In this document: one piece after another, positions 9,901-18,289 of the stretch
How the letters are laid out: each line of letters opens with the position of its first letter
Numbering within the stretch: position 1 is the stretch's first letter
Source: Phoronis ovalis
Lineage: Eukaryota; Phoronida; Phoronidae
Direction of reading: 5' to 3'
NCBI GenBank assembly: GCA_028565635.1
Contig: JAOXYB010017840.1
Span: forward strand, 1 to 18,553
Length of the DNA stretch: 18,553 bases
Made by a program: the position numbers and the translations under genes
The notes under the pieces: generated by a model
Database searches by the model: none
Told to the model about the DNA's origin: nothing
What the model saw: only the letters and a program-made list of their open reading frames with translations

Positions 9901-12900
9901 GATAAAAATATAACATGTAGTTTAGTAATGAATACATAAATGCCATTTATTATATTGTATGTCTTCATGAAAGTTAAGTGCATAGCTGTTGACACATGTC
10001 TTGTACAGTGAGATGCTTTTCTATTGCTCTTTGTCCAAAAGCTAGAGCTGTGACGAAATATTAATCATATAGTGCGGGTTTTTTTCATGTAAGTAGGAAG
10101 TGATAACAGGAAAGCAGTTGTCAGTTGCGGTCTTATATCTGATAGAACATTTATGTCGCTGCCTTAAAGAATAATGTCTTGCACATATCCCGGATAGAAT
10201 GTTATGAAAAACACTATATTGTATGTCACTAAATGATCGGAGCAACCATGTGCTTGGGGTCTTGGTTGTGTGAAAGGAGTTAAGATAAAAAAATAATGCC
10301 CAACTGATAGAAATATAGATTTAATAGCAAATAACTGCTTTAATGAATCTATTTTGAGGCGCAGAAAACATAAGCTCGAAATTCGAAAGGCTGTTTATTT
10401 TCTGGGTTTTGAAAAATGTTACTCATAAAACTGAAGGTTCTAAAATAAGAGAATGATTAGAAATATGAAATATAATTATCACTGCACTAAATTGTCCATT
10501 TTTGTGCTGTAAACTTTCAAACAGTAAAAGCAAATTTTGCAGAAAAGTGTAGTGAAACATATAGAATGCAATTCCATGATAAGTACACACTTTAAAATGT
10601 TTTCAAAACCTGTATATATCACAATTAAAGACTTTGTACCACAGAAAAACGTGACATGTATGCTAAAACTGGTTTGAATAATAAATTATCATGTAATGTA
10701 CAGTATGTCCTTATAATCTCATAAAAAAACTGTAAACTTCAGTGCCTACAAAGGTTCATTGTTCAAGCTATATTTATCATTTTATAGGTTCAATTTGGAA
10801 ATTTTGTTAATATTACATGGGAAACATAACATCTTAAAATATGCACATTCAAATTAATCTAACCTATAAGTACACTGATAACAAAATATATTTAAAGCAA
10901 GTGAAAGAACTAACTGGCTAGTATACATATGCATTCATCTGTAGAGTGCCCAACATGAATGTTAAATAACTAGGTAATTAATTGGTTATCAGAACATTTG
11001 TTTTATATATTGTTGTTGCCCCTCTAAACACTGTCTAAAAAGCTTTCGAATTTCATTTCCAGAAGACACTGGTATTGTATATAAGTTTGCACCTGTCTTC
11101 TATGTTTATGCTCATCTTTACTTTGTACTGGGTTAATAATGAAACTTACTAGCAAGATATATTTGCAGTATTGTCAGTAAGAAGAAGTATCATGTTAAAA
11201 AGAAAAACTTGTCAGCCCAGTCTAATATTTTCTCATTTCAACAATATTCAACTTGCAACTTCAACATTAAACTGTGGTCAGCCACATAAGTACACTAGTC
11301 TCTTAATTTTTAATTAATTTTGCAGATTCAAATGTTTTAAAACACATTATCACAAGAAAAATGGCTGTTAATATGGCCAGCTTTTGTCATATATCATTCC
11401 TTGGAATGTACAATTAAAAGGCTTGATACTTTCAGTAATATTAAGGAATATCCTAAAAATGTGGTAAAAGATGTGGGAGAGGACAAAACAGCAGCCTATG
11501 TGAGAGGTTATCAAGACTATGATGGCTTGATCATGTGGCTAGAACATGCACTAGATGCAGGTGAACCTACCTGGTACCTATAAACCAGAAAGACCGAGTT
11601 GCAGATGGGCACACACACTGGAGCGGGATCTACAACCAGTACACATCATACTGGAGCAGACCGATTTTTAAACACTAATAGGGCTATTTGGATAAGGGTT
11701 TGTTGGCTCTGTGCGACAGTGAGAGGATTTGATGGTAATGATGATGATGATAAAGGCAATGAAACATGCTTTTATATTAAGATCCCAGTGATGACATACA
11801 AAGCAGCGCAGTGGCTAAAGTAAATCTTTTTTTCTTTTTAGGTCCTGATGCAATAACGGAAAGGTCTCTTATGAGGGACAGGTAGGCTTGCCTGTATTTA
11901 AGGCTGTTCCATTACAAATTCACACCAGAAGGGAACTTGAAGTTGTCCTCCCCACTAGTAACTTTTTTAATCTCCCTGATAATGAAAATGAATATTATTT
12001 TACCCCTTCCTGCTGTAGTTGAAACTTTATACACCTTTCTTCTTCCTAGTTATATTTATTTTCAGGTCACACTTCAGTAATTTTTAATGGAACAGCTCTT
12101 AGCTTATCTGTTGTAAAATTGACTGAAAGATAAAAAATTTTCTTGTGGGGCAATTACATGTAATTGAAAGTGACGAGCAGACTGAGTGTTTTATTTCATT
12201 TACTCAGCATGTACTACCTAACCTGAGAAGCAGCGTTATGAAATCTATAATATTGAAATTATATCATAACATGCCATATTTTTCCAAATACATGTGTTAA
12301 TCAAATTTTTGAGCTTCTCCTGTAGTATTTATTTTATTTATACCTCAAGAAAATAATAAAATGACAAAGATCTGTAAGTGTAGATAATTACATAAGTACA
12401 CTAATAATTTGATTCCCTTCTGTGATCGTTTATAGTGGTTGCTGTTTTTTTGAAGAGTATGTGTTTATTATATGTATTGACCTTTCGTGTATTAGAAGGA
12501 TTGCTGTTTATTAGAAAATATATTGCAAATGAAATGACCTTGACATTTGTGAAATACAATTAACACTTTAAACAGAAAAATATGTTTTTTGTAGATGGTT
12601 GGAAGAGGTGTTTACGGCTGCAGACAGTGATAAATGTGGTCATCTTGATGAATTTGAAGTCATTACTCTGATGAAAAAACTTAACAAGGAGATTACTACA
12701 GCAAAGGTTCAACAAAAACTAAAGGTATATGCAAATTAATGGCATTTTATGTACTTGTTCATATCACTGTTTCTTGTATGAGCAGTCATTGTAGAGTGTC
12801 CATTTGAACATTCACTTTTAAGCAACCTAGTTAACTTGCAAGGGAATTTCATATATTGAGAGTTTACATTCTACTCATAATGGTTTCCTTGGATTTGTCA

Positions 12901-15900
12901 GTCATTTTCATACTTGATCCCCAGTCAAACATAATATTTGTTTGGGGTGAATCTCAGATTTCTGAAAGAGATGGTGCATGAAACACAGGGGGATTTACTT
13001 GTCACCTATGAATTGCTTGACTAATATACCTTGCTGTTTTGTGTGCGATGCTTATTTCCGAAAAGGTAAAAACTACAAGATTGTAGGCTTGTATCAACTG
13101 AAGTTATTCATGACTTTTCCATGATTACCCCTGCTTATGATTCTATTTACTCTGTAAACCATATATATTATCTGGTTCCCACATGGTCATTCATTTCTGT
13201 TCTTCACCATTCATAGGATGTTGTAACTTTACTGTTCTTAATGTCCTATATTTTATTTCAGGAAGTAGATTTAGACAAGGAAGAAGATGACCGTGGAAGA
13301 GTAGAAATTTCCGAATTTATAAAACTATTTATAGAAACATCTACAAGGCCTGAGATTTATTTTTTATTAGTTAGGTAAGGTGTTTTTATTATATTGAATA
13401 TCAACCTGTTAACGTTGACTGAGCCTGTATTTTAAAAATAACCACACATTTTTGTTAGTACTGCATAGGTTGCCATTTGTTAGTGCAGATGAAAGCCAAG
13501 TAATAAACTTGCGTAGGAGATTTTCTGCATGATATATTAGTGTCAATATTAATTTTAAATGTTTTGAGTCCAATATAAACTTCTTTTCATTTTTTCTTTG
13601 TATGTTTTGTGTCTTTACCAAGAGATATCATACACATTACTCAAATGATGTCATTTTATGTAGATTAATTAGTTGCTTGACTATATTTGTCATCTGAGCT
13701 GAAACTATATATTTAATCATACTGCTGTGGCCTGTGTGGATTAAACATTTGTAAAATAATATCTTTTAATCTGTATCTTAAAATATTATGCAATGATATG
13801 TCTATGTTTTGTCTACTTTCAGATATGCAAACAATGCAGATTTTATGTCAGTGGATGATTTGCTACTCTTTTTAGAGGCAGAGCAAGGGGTAAGGCCATC
13901 ACAGTTGTACAACCTTGCATACTTAGTCCATTCATAGCTGTGAGCTCTGACCTTGGGAGAATACCTACCAAAACTTTAGTGTAGATGTTTCCCGAGTGTA
14001 TAAACAAATTTATATTATAGTAATTATGCCAAAAATAACATGTTTTGCTAAATGCGGATTACAGATATCAAAAACCGGGATTTAAGATACAATAAATCAA
14101 TAGTAGGTATGTTAAAATGTAATGCATGGTTAGAAACATATACACAGAGTTCGTGCTTCCATTTTCATCACTTTCATAACATGGCCTAGAAAAATTATCT
14201 AAAGCAACTGTTTTGATTGGCTAATTGGTCAAATGTCAGTCTGACAGCATTTTAAAACGGAACGGTGGTATGACCAGACTTGTATTCGAGTTCATTTTAA
14301 ATTCAAATATATTAAACTGTACGCAACAACTGAACTTAATATTTCTAATTTTGATCATAAAGGGAGTAATTTTATATTTAGTCTAAAGTTTCCAGACTCT
14401 TGCACTGTTGTTGCAGTCTAATCTATACGTAATTATACTCTTTTGCAAACATACTTAGATCTGATATAATTAGCTTAATATCATCGTAATCCGACTATAT
14501 TATCAGATGTTGCACTTTGTTTTATGTATTTTGCTATGTGTTTGCCATTTCATTTATTTATCTAGATGGAATTCCGTTGTAATTATAGCAAGACGCAAAC
14601 ACATACTTCAACCATTCTTCAGAGATCTTTAGGAAAAAAGGAATTATAAAAATTATGGGATCAAATTTTTGCTACCTTTAGAATACATTTGAAAAGTATT
14701 TGATGACAAATCTGATTAAATAAGTTTTCAGATCTTTTAGAACAGTGATGAGTTTACAGCAGCCGTAGGCATGACCTTTGACCTAGGTGCCTTTGATCAC
14801 ACAGTGATTGAAGATGTCTGAAATACCCATAGTTTGGATGATTTCAAATTAGTTGTAATGCAAAACTGCATGCTCTGTTTTTCAATGTTACTATAAATGA
14901 ATAGAATCTTTCTATCATAAGCGACTCTTTCTAGTACTAGCTTTATTATTAAATTTAGGGTGAAAACTACTCTACGAGTTTAATTTCATGTGAAAAAAGA
15001 CTTGCTGGTTACTTAACTTACTTACTATTGATTGCTGTACATTGTGGTGTTGATATTGACTGTTTGACTTAATACCTCTGTGAATATCTAAATTTCGTTA
15101 ATAGTGTGCTTTCATATATTGTATACTGTACTAAATGAATCATTTGCTGATAATCTTCCGGGTACTGGAAGCAACTAATGAAATAGTTTACGCTGTAATG
15201 TATTTATTTATCTGATGTACTGCCCTGATGAAATGAAAATTAAATCTAGTACAACATGAGATTCTATAGTAAGATTTACTTTTCTACTATCGTAGAGAAC
15301 TGGTGTGACCAGAGACGAATGTCTAGAGATTATTAAAAGATATGAACCATCACCAGAAGGCAAGACTATGGGCCATCTTGGAATTGATGGTGAGTAAAGT
15401 AAACTTTAAGTTATTGTCTCGAATTTGATCAAGTATAAAACTACCGTAAATTATTTTTAAAGCTTTGATTGTGTATATTTTAGATGTTTCTCATTTCTCA
15501 CTTAAAAATGGAACAAGAAACAAACAACAACAGTTGCTTAGGAATTTTGGCAATATTTGATAAATGGAGGATTGATGTACAGTTATATTTTGCAGGTTTT
15601 CAAGCATATTTATTATCTGAAGAATGTGATATTTTTGACCCTGAACAGAAGAAAATTTGTCAGGACATGTCTCAGCCGATGTGCCACTATTTCATAGCTT
15701 CCTCCCATAACACGTAAGAGCATGAAATTTTGTTAGTCACCAACTTACATACTGATGAAGATCCCTAATCAATGAGGGAATTGTTACTGCTTTGTCGGCT
15801 ACATGTCACTACTAACTTGACCTTTCTTCATTCACTTGCTGTATTATAACAATGAAATGTGACGTGTTTAAAATTGTTTGGATTTTGCTAGATGGTGACA

Positions 15901-18289
15901 CTGACTTTTGGTGGAGTTTCTGAGATTTTGGTGTTCTAGTAATGGCAAGGTCAAGAAGGGGAGATTGAAGACATTTTTTTATTGCATTTGTGGCATTTTT
16001 AGAATAAAAGTGTGATGTTTCTGAGTAAATGTTCTGTAAGAATGTCTGCTAAACATGCTTTAAAATAACTTTTCATCTTCACACCAAGAAATTTCTATCA
16101 AAATAACAGTTCTTGTACTTTTACTCAGATTTATTTCTGCAGAATTAAGGAATGGTACTATGAGCAGATGCACTTTCTCTTTTCTTTTAACAGATATTTG
16201 ATGGAAGATCAATTAAAAGGTCCCTCCGACACAGATGCTTATATAAGAGCGTTAAAAAAAGGTTGCCGATGTATAGAATGTAAGTTAGTTATAAAAAATA
16301 TTTTGAATTTATTTATATAGTGAGTTATTATTTATATAGTGAGTTATTATTTATATAGTGAGTTATTATTTAGTAAACTGAAAAGAAATTTCAGCACTAT
16401 GTAGTAGATGTCTAGGGCTAAGAAATGCAGGTAGAAATGTGAAATAAAGTTTACATATCTTTACCAGTATCACTTACCTGACATAATTATTATTATTTAT
16501 TCAAAAAATCCTGTCGTTGTAGCAGGCAACCTGCCATCCATAAGTTATCCCAAACATTCTCTCATTAACTAGGTGGATAATTGAGAAACTTGACAGATAG
16601 TTGGTTGTCTGCCACAATAAGAAATCATCTTCATTTTCTATATTTTCTGCAGTGTATTAATAACTGCTTTGTTTGCTTCACCTGTTTTCATAGAAGTTTT
16701 AATTTTACAGTGGATGTGTGGGATGGCATTAACGGTGAACCAGTAATATATCATGGTCATACTCTTACTTCAAAAATCTCCTTCAAGTCTGTGATTGAAG
16801 CAATAAAGCAGCACGCGTTTGATGCTTCAGAGTAAGCTTTGTAGACATTTCGTTACTGAACTGCTCTTAACATTCCAGTGTTAATGGATCTCTTGTTAGC
16901 AAAAATAACAGATTACTTTGATCATATCAGCAATTTGAATATATTATAAATTTACAAAAACAAAGTATACACTGCAGCTTGTTACTGTATGTTACTCATA
17001 TTTTGTTTAATATTAGACTAGACGGTAAATGTAAAATGGTATCGCATTGCAGCAAGTCTGTGAATAGTACACTGTCTGGTGTTTTTGACCTCTTAATATT
17101 CAGCATCTAAACAATACTGCCTCTTACTATCTGATACCTGTTATATAGATTAAAGATATCTCACTTTACTATTTCATAAAAATTTTGCTTGAAACCTTAA
17201 TACGCACACAAAAAAGGATACACTCTTTGGCTCTAAAAGTTCTTTGTCCATTTGAAGTGTAACATTTTTTTGCCTTTTTTTGTAGCTTCCCTGTGATAAT
17301 ATCTTTAGAAAATCACTGTAGTATTAAACAGCAAGAAATAATGGTGCAATATCTGAATAGTATATTAGATGATGAGCTCCATACAAAGCCAATAGATGGA
17401 GAAACAATGCTGTCACCTGACATGTTAAAAAGAAAAATACTCATCAAGGCGAGTAATTCAACAGGATTTTCCTTTCATGCACTCTGCAGAAATTTTGAAA
17501 ACTCATAACGTTGTTTTAAAATGTAATGTTGAAATGTGTAATGAAATGTCTTGGAATAGTTTTGTAGTGCCTCAGTCCTTTCTTTTCTGGTTAGCAGTAA
17601 GCTCTTTGCAGTGATTTGAGTGGATAAAGAATACTGAGTGATGCTAATATTTTTAGGGGAAGAAACTGCCAGCTGATTATACTGAAAACGAGGGTTATGT
17701 AACGGATGAAGATGAAGGGGCAGAGACGGATAAAAAGAAAAATAATAAACACTATGTAGCTAAACAACATGCTTTACTCAAAGAGTTTTCCGATTTAATG
17801 GTTTGGCATTCGGTCCGTTATGATGATATTACGCAGGCTTCAAGCAAACGTGAGTATAATAATGAATAAGTAAATGTTAGTAGCTGATTCTTGTAAGCAC
17901 CATGATTAAGCATTTTGGAATGAATCCATAAGTAAAGCCCCATATTGATTTATCCTGAATTATACCAAATGAAATACATATTTTTAATAACTATTATGTT
18001 TTTACAGGCTTGGTTGTTGGATTAATAGTACTCTGATTTGTATTTATTATAAGCATGACAGTGGAGAAGCTACATGTGTTCCTATATTGTTTCTTTTGTG
18101 TTCTTGTAGAAAGGAAAAGAGACTTGTGGTCAATTAATGAGGCATATGCATTGCGCCTTGCCAGTATGTTACCAGATGAATTAGTTAACCACAACAAGAA
18201 CTACCTCACACGTGTCTATCCCAGTGTTGCAAGAGTTGACTCCAGCAACTTTAATCCTCAAGACTTCTGGAACTGTGGCTGTCAATTAG
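6754..18289 (+). CDS. Phospholipase C, PRIP/PLCL-type with intact active site; 13 exons, partial at both ends
   Basis: Joining 13 exons (6754-6903, 9220-9432, 11842-11881, 12595-12724, 13262-13374, 13823-13889, 15296-15389, 15596-15713, 16194-16279, 16711-16831, 17286-17448, 17657-17849, 18110-18289) gives 1668 nt that read without a stop through every phase change: 556 residues, counting the split first codon as residue 1. Domains: PH about 1-118, EF region about 132-260, X barrel half about 292-434, acidic linker about 437-470, Y half from about 474 and cut at 556. By homology the protein hydrolyses PtdIns(4,5)P2 to InsP3 and diacylglycerol at membranes in a Ca2+-dependent way. PRIP-type signatures are [29 protein letters not shown] and VTDEDEGAE. 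Active-site residues match PLC-delta1 His311, Asn312, Glu341, Asp343, His356, Glu390, Lys438, Lys440, Ser522, Arg549 and Tyr551. The N-terminus, C2 domain and tail are missing because they lie outside the recognisable sequence. Alternative label: invertebrate PLC-delta; the catalytic core alone would fit that. Confidence 0.93.
7370..7382 (+). repeat. Homopolymer run of 13 G
   Basis: Uninterrupted G tract about 100 bp upstream of the transposon. It is probably length-variable and error-prone in sequencing; no function is inferred. Confidence 0.9.
7487..7541 (+). repeat. Left terminal inverted repeat
   Basis: Left TIR of the intron-1 transposon. Inside it AAACG-tatag-CGTTT forms a small palindrome. 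It is followed by a C-rich stretch that is only loosely matched at the other end. Confidence 0.85.
8009..8061. repeat. Perfect 17-bp hairpin inside the transposon
   Basis: The arm agctatttacaaacatc (8009-8025) is exactly reverse-complemented at 8045-8061, with a 19-nt loop. It lies near the middle of the transposon and may be an ancestral internal palindrome or a nested foldback. Confidence 0.85.
8438..8493 (-). repeat. Right terminal inverted repeat
   Basis: Reverse-complement partner of the left TIR, ending GATGATCCC immediately before the TTA duplication. Confidence 0.85.
9220..9432 (+). CDS. Exon 2: second half of PH domain
   Basis: The acceptor is aatttttcag and the donor aaaa|gtaagtt, with phase 1 at both ends. 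It encodes residues 51-121. The stretches [32 protein letters not shown] and ANVWVTGI are the closing strands and C-terminal helix of a PLC-type PH domain, with the invariant helix Trp in VWVTG. The EVRTGKNTE and NYESLDL wording is typical of PRIP rather than PLC-delta. The exon ends in the low-complexity connector SGKSGK towards the EF region. Confidence 0.95.
9433..11841 (+). other. Intron 2 (2409 bp)
   Basis: GT-AG intron. 9433-11340 is AT-rich with nothing recognisable. 11341-11823 is a GC-richer, protein-like block described separately. The last 20 bases are a strong polypyrimidine tract before exon 3. Confidence 0.85.
11341..11678 (+). pseudogene. Protein-like, frameshifted GC-rich block of unknown origin
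   Basis: One frame is open from 11341 to the stop at 11581-11583, with ordinary-looking composition (for example [20 protein letters not shown]). A second frame opens at 11565 and runs to a stop at 11676-11678 with equally protein-like text ([20 protein letters not shown]). Counted by hand, 11461-11640 is about 48% G+C against about 25% in the 60 bases at 11281-11340. A strong acceptor (attttgcag, ending 11325) lies just upstream. I do not recognise the sequence. It could be a decayed mobile-element or gene fragment carried in intron 2, or a lineage-specific alternative exon. Confidence 0.3.
11842..11881 (+). CDS. Exon 3: 40-bp micro-exon linking PH to EF hands
   Basis: The acceptor is tttctttttag and the donor cag|gtaggc. 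Twelve whole codons ([12 protein letters not shown]) lie between two split codons. Adding it is the only way to connect exon 2 (phase 1) with exon 4 (entering with one base): the frame works and yields MRDRWLEEVF, the expected arginine/tryptophan junction at the start of the first EF helix in PLCs. Sequence in the connector itself is not conserved. Confidence 0.85.
11882..12594 (+). other. Intron 3 (713 bp)
   Basis: GT-AG, AT-rich; nothing else recognised. Confidence 0.8.
12595..12724 (+). CDS. Exon 4: first EF hand
   Basis: The acceptor is tttttgtag and the donor aag|gtatat. It encodes residues 135-178. The loop D145[11 protein letters not shown]156 has Asp at positions 1, 3 and 9, Gly at 6 and Glu at 12, so four side-chain ligand positions look functional; position 5 is Cys instead of the usual Asn, Asp or Ser. 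The helices WLEEVFTAA and VITLMKKLN flank it. In PLCs this region packs against the catalytic barrel. Confidence 0.95.
12725..13261 (+). other. Intron 4 (537 bp)
   Basis: GT-AG phase 0 intron; nothing else recognised. Confidence 0.85.
13262..13374 (+). CDS. Exon 5: second EF hand and TRPE helix
   Basis: The acceptor is attttatttcag and the donor tag|gtaagg. It encodes residues 179-216. The second loop (D181[13 protein letters not shown]) is longer than a canonical 12-residue loop and probably does not bind calcium. It is followed by [19 protein letters not shown], whose TRPE-YFLLV core is a hallmark shared with vertebrate PRIP. Confidence 0.95.
13375..13822 (+). other. Intron 5 (448 bp)
   Basis: GT-AG, AT-rich; nothing else recognised. 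Confidence 0.85.
13823..13889 (+). CDS. Exon 6: EF-hand lobe 2, first part
   Basis: The acceptor is tctactttcag and the donor ggg|gtaagg. It encodes residues 216-238 and ends in [10 protein letters not shown], almost identical to the [10 protein letters not shown] segment of vertebrate PRIP and close to PLC-delta. Confidence 0.95.
13890..15295 (+). other. Intron 6 (1406 bp)
   Basis: GT-AG phase 0 intron, mostly AT-rich. The only distinct element is the TGACCTTTGACCT direct repeat at 14772-14784. Confidence 0.85.
14772..14784 (-). promoter_or_regulatory. Perfect DR1 nuclear-receptor-type motif
   Basis: TGACCTTTGACCT is the reverse of AGGTCA-A-AGGTCA, the textbook half-site spacing for RXR/HNF4-type receptors. 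It may equally be part of the AGGTCA-rich repeats common in some invertebrate genomes. Function is unproven. Confidence 0.3.
15296..15389 (+). CDS. Exon 7: EF-hand lobe 2, second part
   Basis: The acceptor is ctatcgtag and the donor atg|gtgagt. It encodes residues 239-269: [20 protein letters not shown] then the start of the LGIDGF motif. IIKRYEPS plus GIDGF is the conserved end of the EF region in all PLCs. A 2-residue RT insertion relative to vertebrate PRIP sits exactly at the exon boundary. Confidence 0.95.
15390..15595 (+). other. Intron 7 (206 bp)
   Basis: Short GT-AG phase 1 intron; nothing else recognised. Confidence 0.9.
15596..15713 (+). CDS. Exon 8: entry to X barrel, first catalytic His
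   Basis: The acceptor is tattttgcag and the donor cac|gtaaga. It encodes residues 270-308. [11 protein letters not shown] (279-289) is near-identical to vertebrate PRIP. QDMSQP..HYF.ASSHNT opens the X domain. His307 (codon 15706-15708) corresponds to delta1 His311, which stabilises the cyclic phosphodiester intermediate, and Asn308 to the Ca2+ ligand Asn312. The Thr codon of SHNT is split by the next intron. Confidence 0.97.
15714..16193 (+). other. Intron 8 (480 bp)
   Basis: GT-AG phase 2 intron; nothing else recognised. Confidence 0.88.
16194..16279 (+). CDS. Exon 9: X barrel, Ca2+ ligand Glu
   Basis: The acceptor is cttttaacag and the donor aat|gtaagt. It encodes residues 309-337, [20 protein letters not shown] then KKGCRCIE. 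Glu337 (codon 16276-16278) matches delta1 Glu341, a calcium ligand. Sequence here is almost pure PLC-delta/PRIP consensus. Confidence 0.97.
16280..16710 (+). other. Intron 9 (431 bp)
   Basis: GT-AG phase 1 intron that splits the codon between the two calcium-binding acidic residues. It contains a 19-bp minisatellite 33 bp after the donor. Confidence 0.9.
16312..16372 (+). repeat. 19-bp tandem repeat, 3 exact copies plus a partial
   Basis: The unit tttatatagtgagttatta repeats at 16312-16330, 16331-16349 and 16350-16368 without mismatch, then four more bases. Exact identity suggests recent expansion. Confidence 0.95.
16711..16831 (+). CDS. Exon 10: X barrel, Asp and second catalytic His
   Basis: The acceptor is ttaattttacag and the donor aga|gtaagc. 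It encodes residues 338-377. LDVWDG gives Asp339 (delta1 Asp343, Ca2+ ligand). [13 protein letters not shown] gives His352 (codon 16752-16754; delta1 His356, the general acid/base pair with His311). Vertebrate PRIPs have lost this histidine, so its retention is significant. Confidence 0.97.
16832..17285 (+). other. Intron 10 (454 bp)
   Basis: GT-AG phase 2 intron; nothing else recognised. Confidence 0.88.
17286..17448 (+). CDS. Exon 11: X barrel, catalytic Glu
   Basis: The acceptor is gccttttttttgtag; the donor is the non-canonical aag|gcgagt. It encodes residues 378-432. [12 protein letters not shown] gives Glu386 (codon 17308-17310; delta1 Glu390, Ca2+ ligand/catalytic), replaced in vertebrate PRIP. 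The end KRKILIK supplies Lys432, equivalent to delta1 Lys438, which contacts the 5-phosphate. Confidence 0.95.
17449..17656 (+). other. Intron 11 (208 bp), non-canonical GC-AG
   Basis: The exon must end at 17448 to join KILIK to GKKLP in frame, which makes the donor AAG|GCGAGT. The nearest GT (17453-17454) would add four bases and break the frame. The match around the GC (AAG before, AGT after) is what known GC-AG introns show. The acceptor is tatttttag. Confidence 0.88.
17657..17849 (+). CDS. Exon 12: end of X, acidic linker, start of Y
   Basis: The acceptor is atatttttag and the donor aac|gtgagt. It encodes residues 433-496. GKKLP (Lys434 = delta1 Lys440) ends [11 protein letters not shown] (446-455) followed by a lysine-rich run forms a short linker that closely matches the GEVTDEDEEAE of vertebrate PRIP. 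In active PLCs the acidic X/Y linker is autoinhibitory. [14 protein letters not shown] (474-487) begins the Y domain. Confidence 0.95.
17850..18109 (+). other. Intron 12 (260 bp)
   Basis: GT-AG phase 1 intron; nothing else recognised. Confidence 0.9.
18110..18289 (+). CDS. Exon 13: Y barrel, substrate-binding Ser/Arg/Tyr
   Basis: The acceptor is tgttcttgtag and the donor ttag|gtttgt, weaker than the others. It encodes residues 497-556. LWSINEA places Ser504 at the position of delta1 Ser522 (27 residues before the Arg, as in delta1). YLTRVYP gives Arg531 and Tyr533 (delta1 Arg549, Tyr551). [18 protein letters not shown] is near-identical to PRIP. The following exon (VAMNFQT-type sequence in relatives) is beyond the window. 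Confidence 0.94.

Noticed and set aside
15484-15717. ATG-started reading frame running from intron 7 into exon 8
   Set aside because: The intronic part has no PLC similarity and exon 8 has a clean acceptor; the open frame is chance continuity.
17453-17454. GT donor for exon 11 four bases downstream of the GC site
   Set aside because: It would shift the frame and lose the GKKLP match.
15596-18289. Assignment to PLC-eta or a plain PLC-delta
   Set aside because: The catalytic core fits delta well, but PH, EF and linker signatures match PRIP best; eta has a different linker and EF wording. Delta is kept as the alternative.
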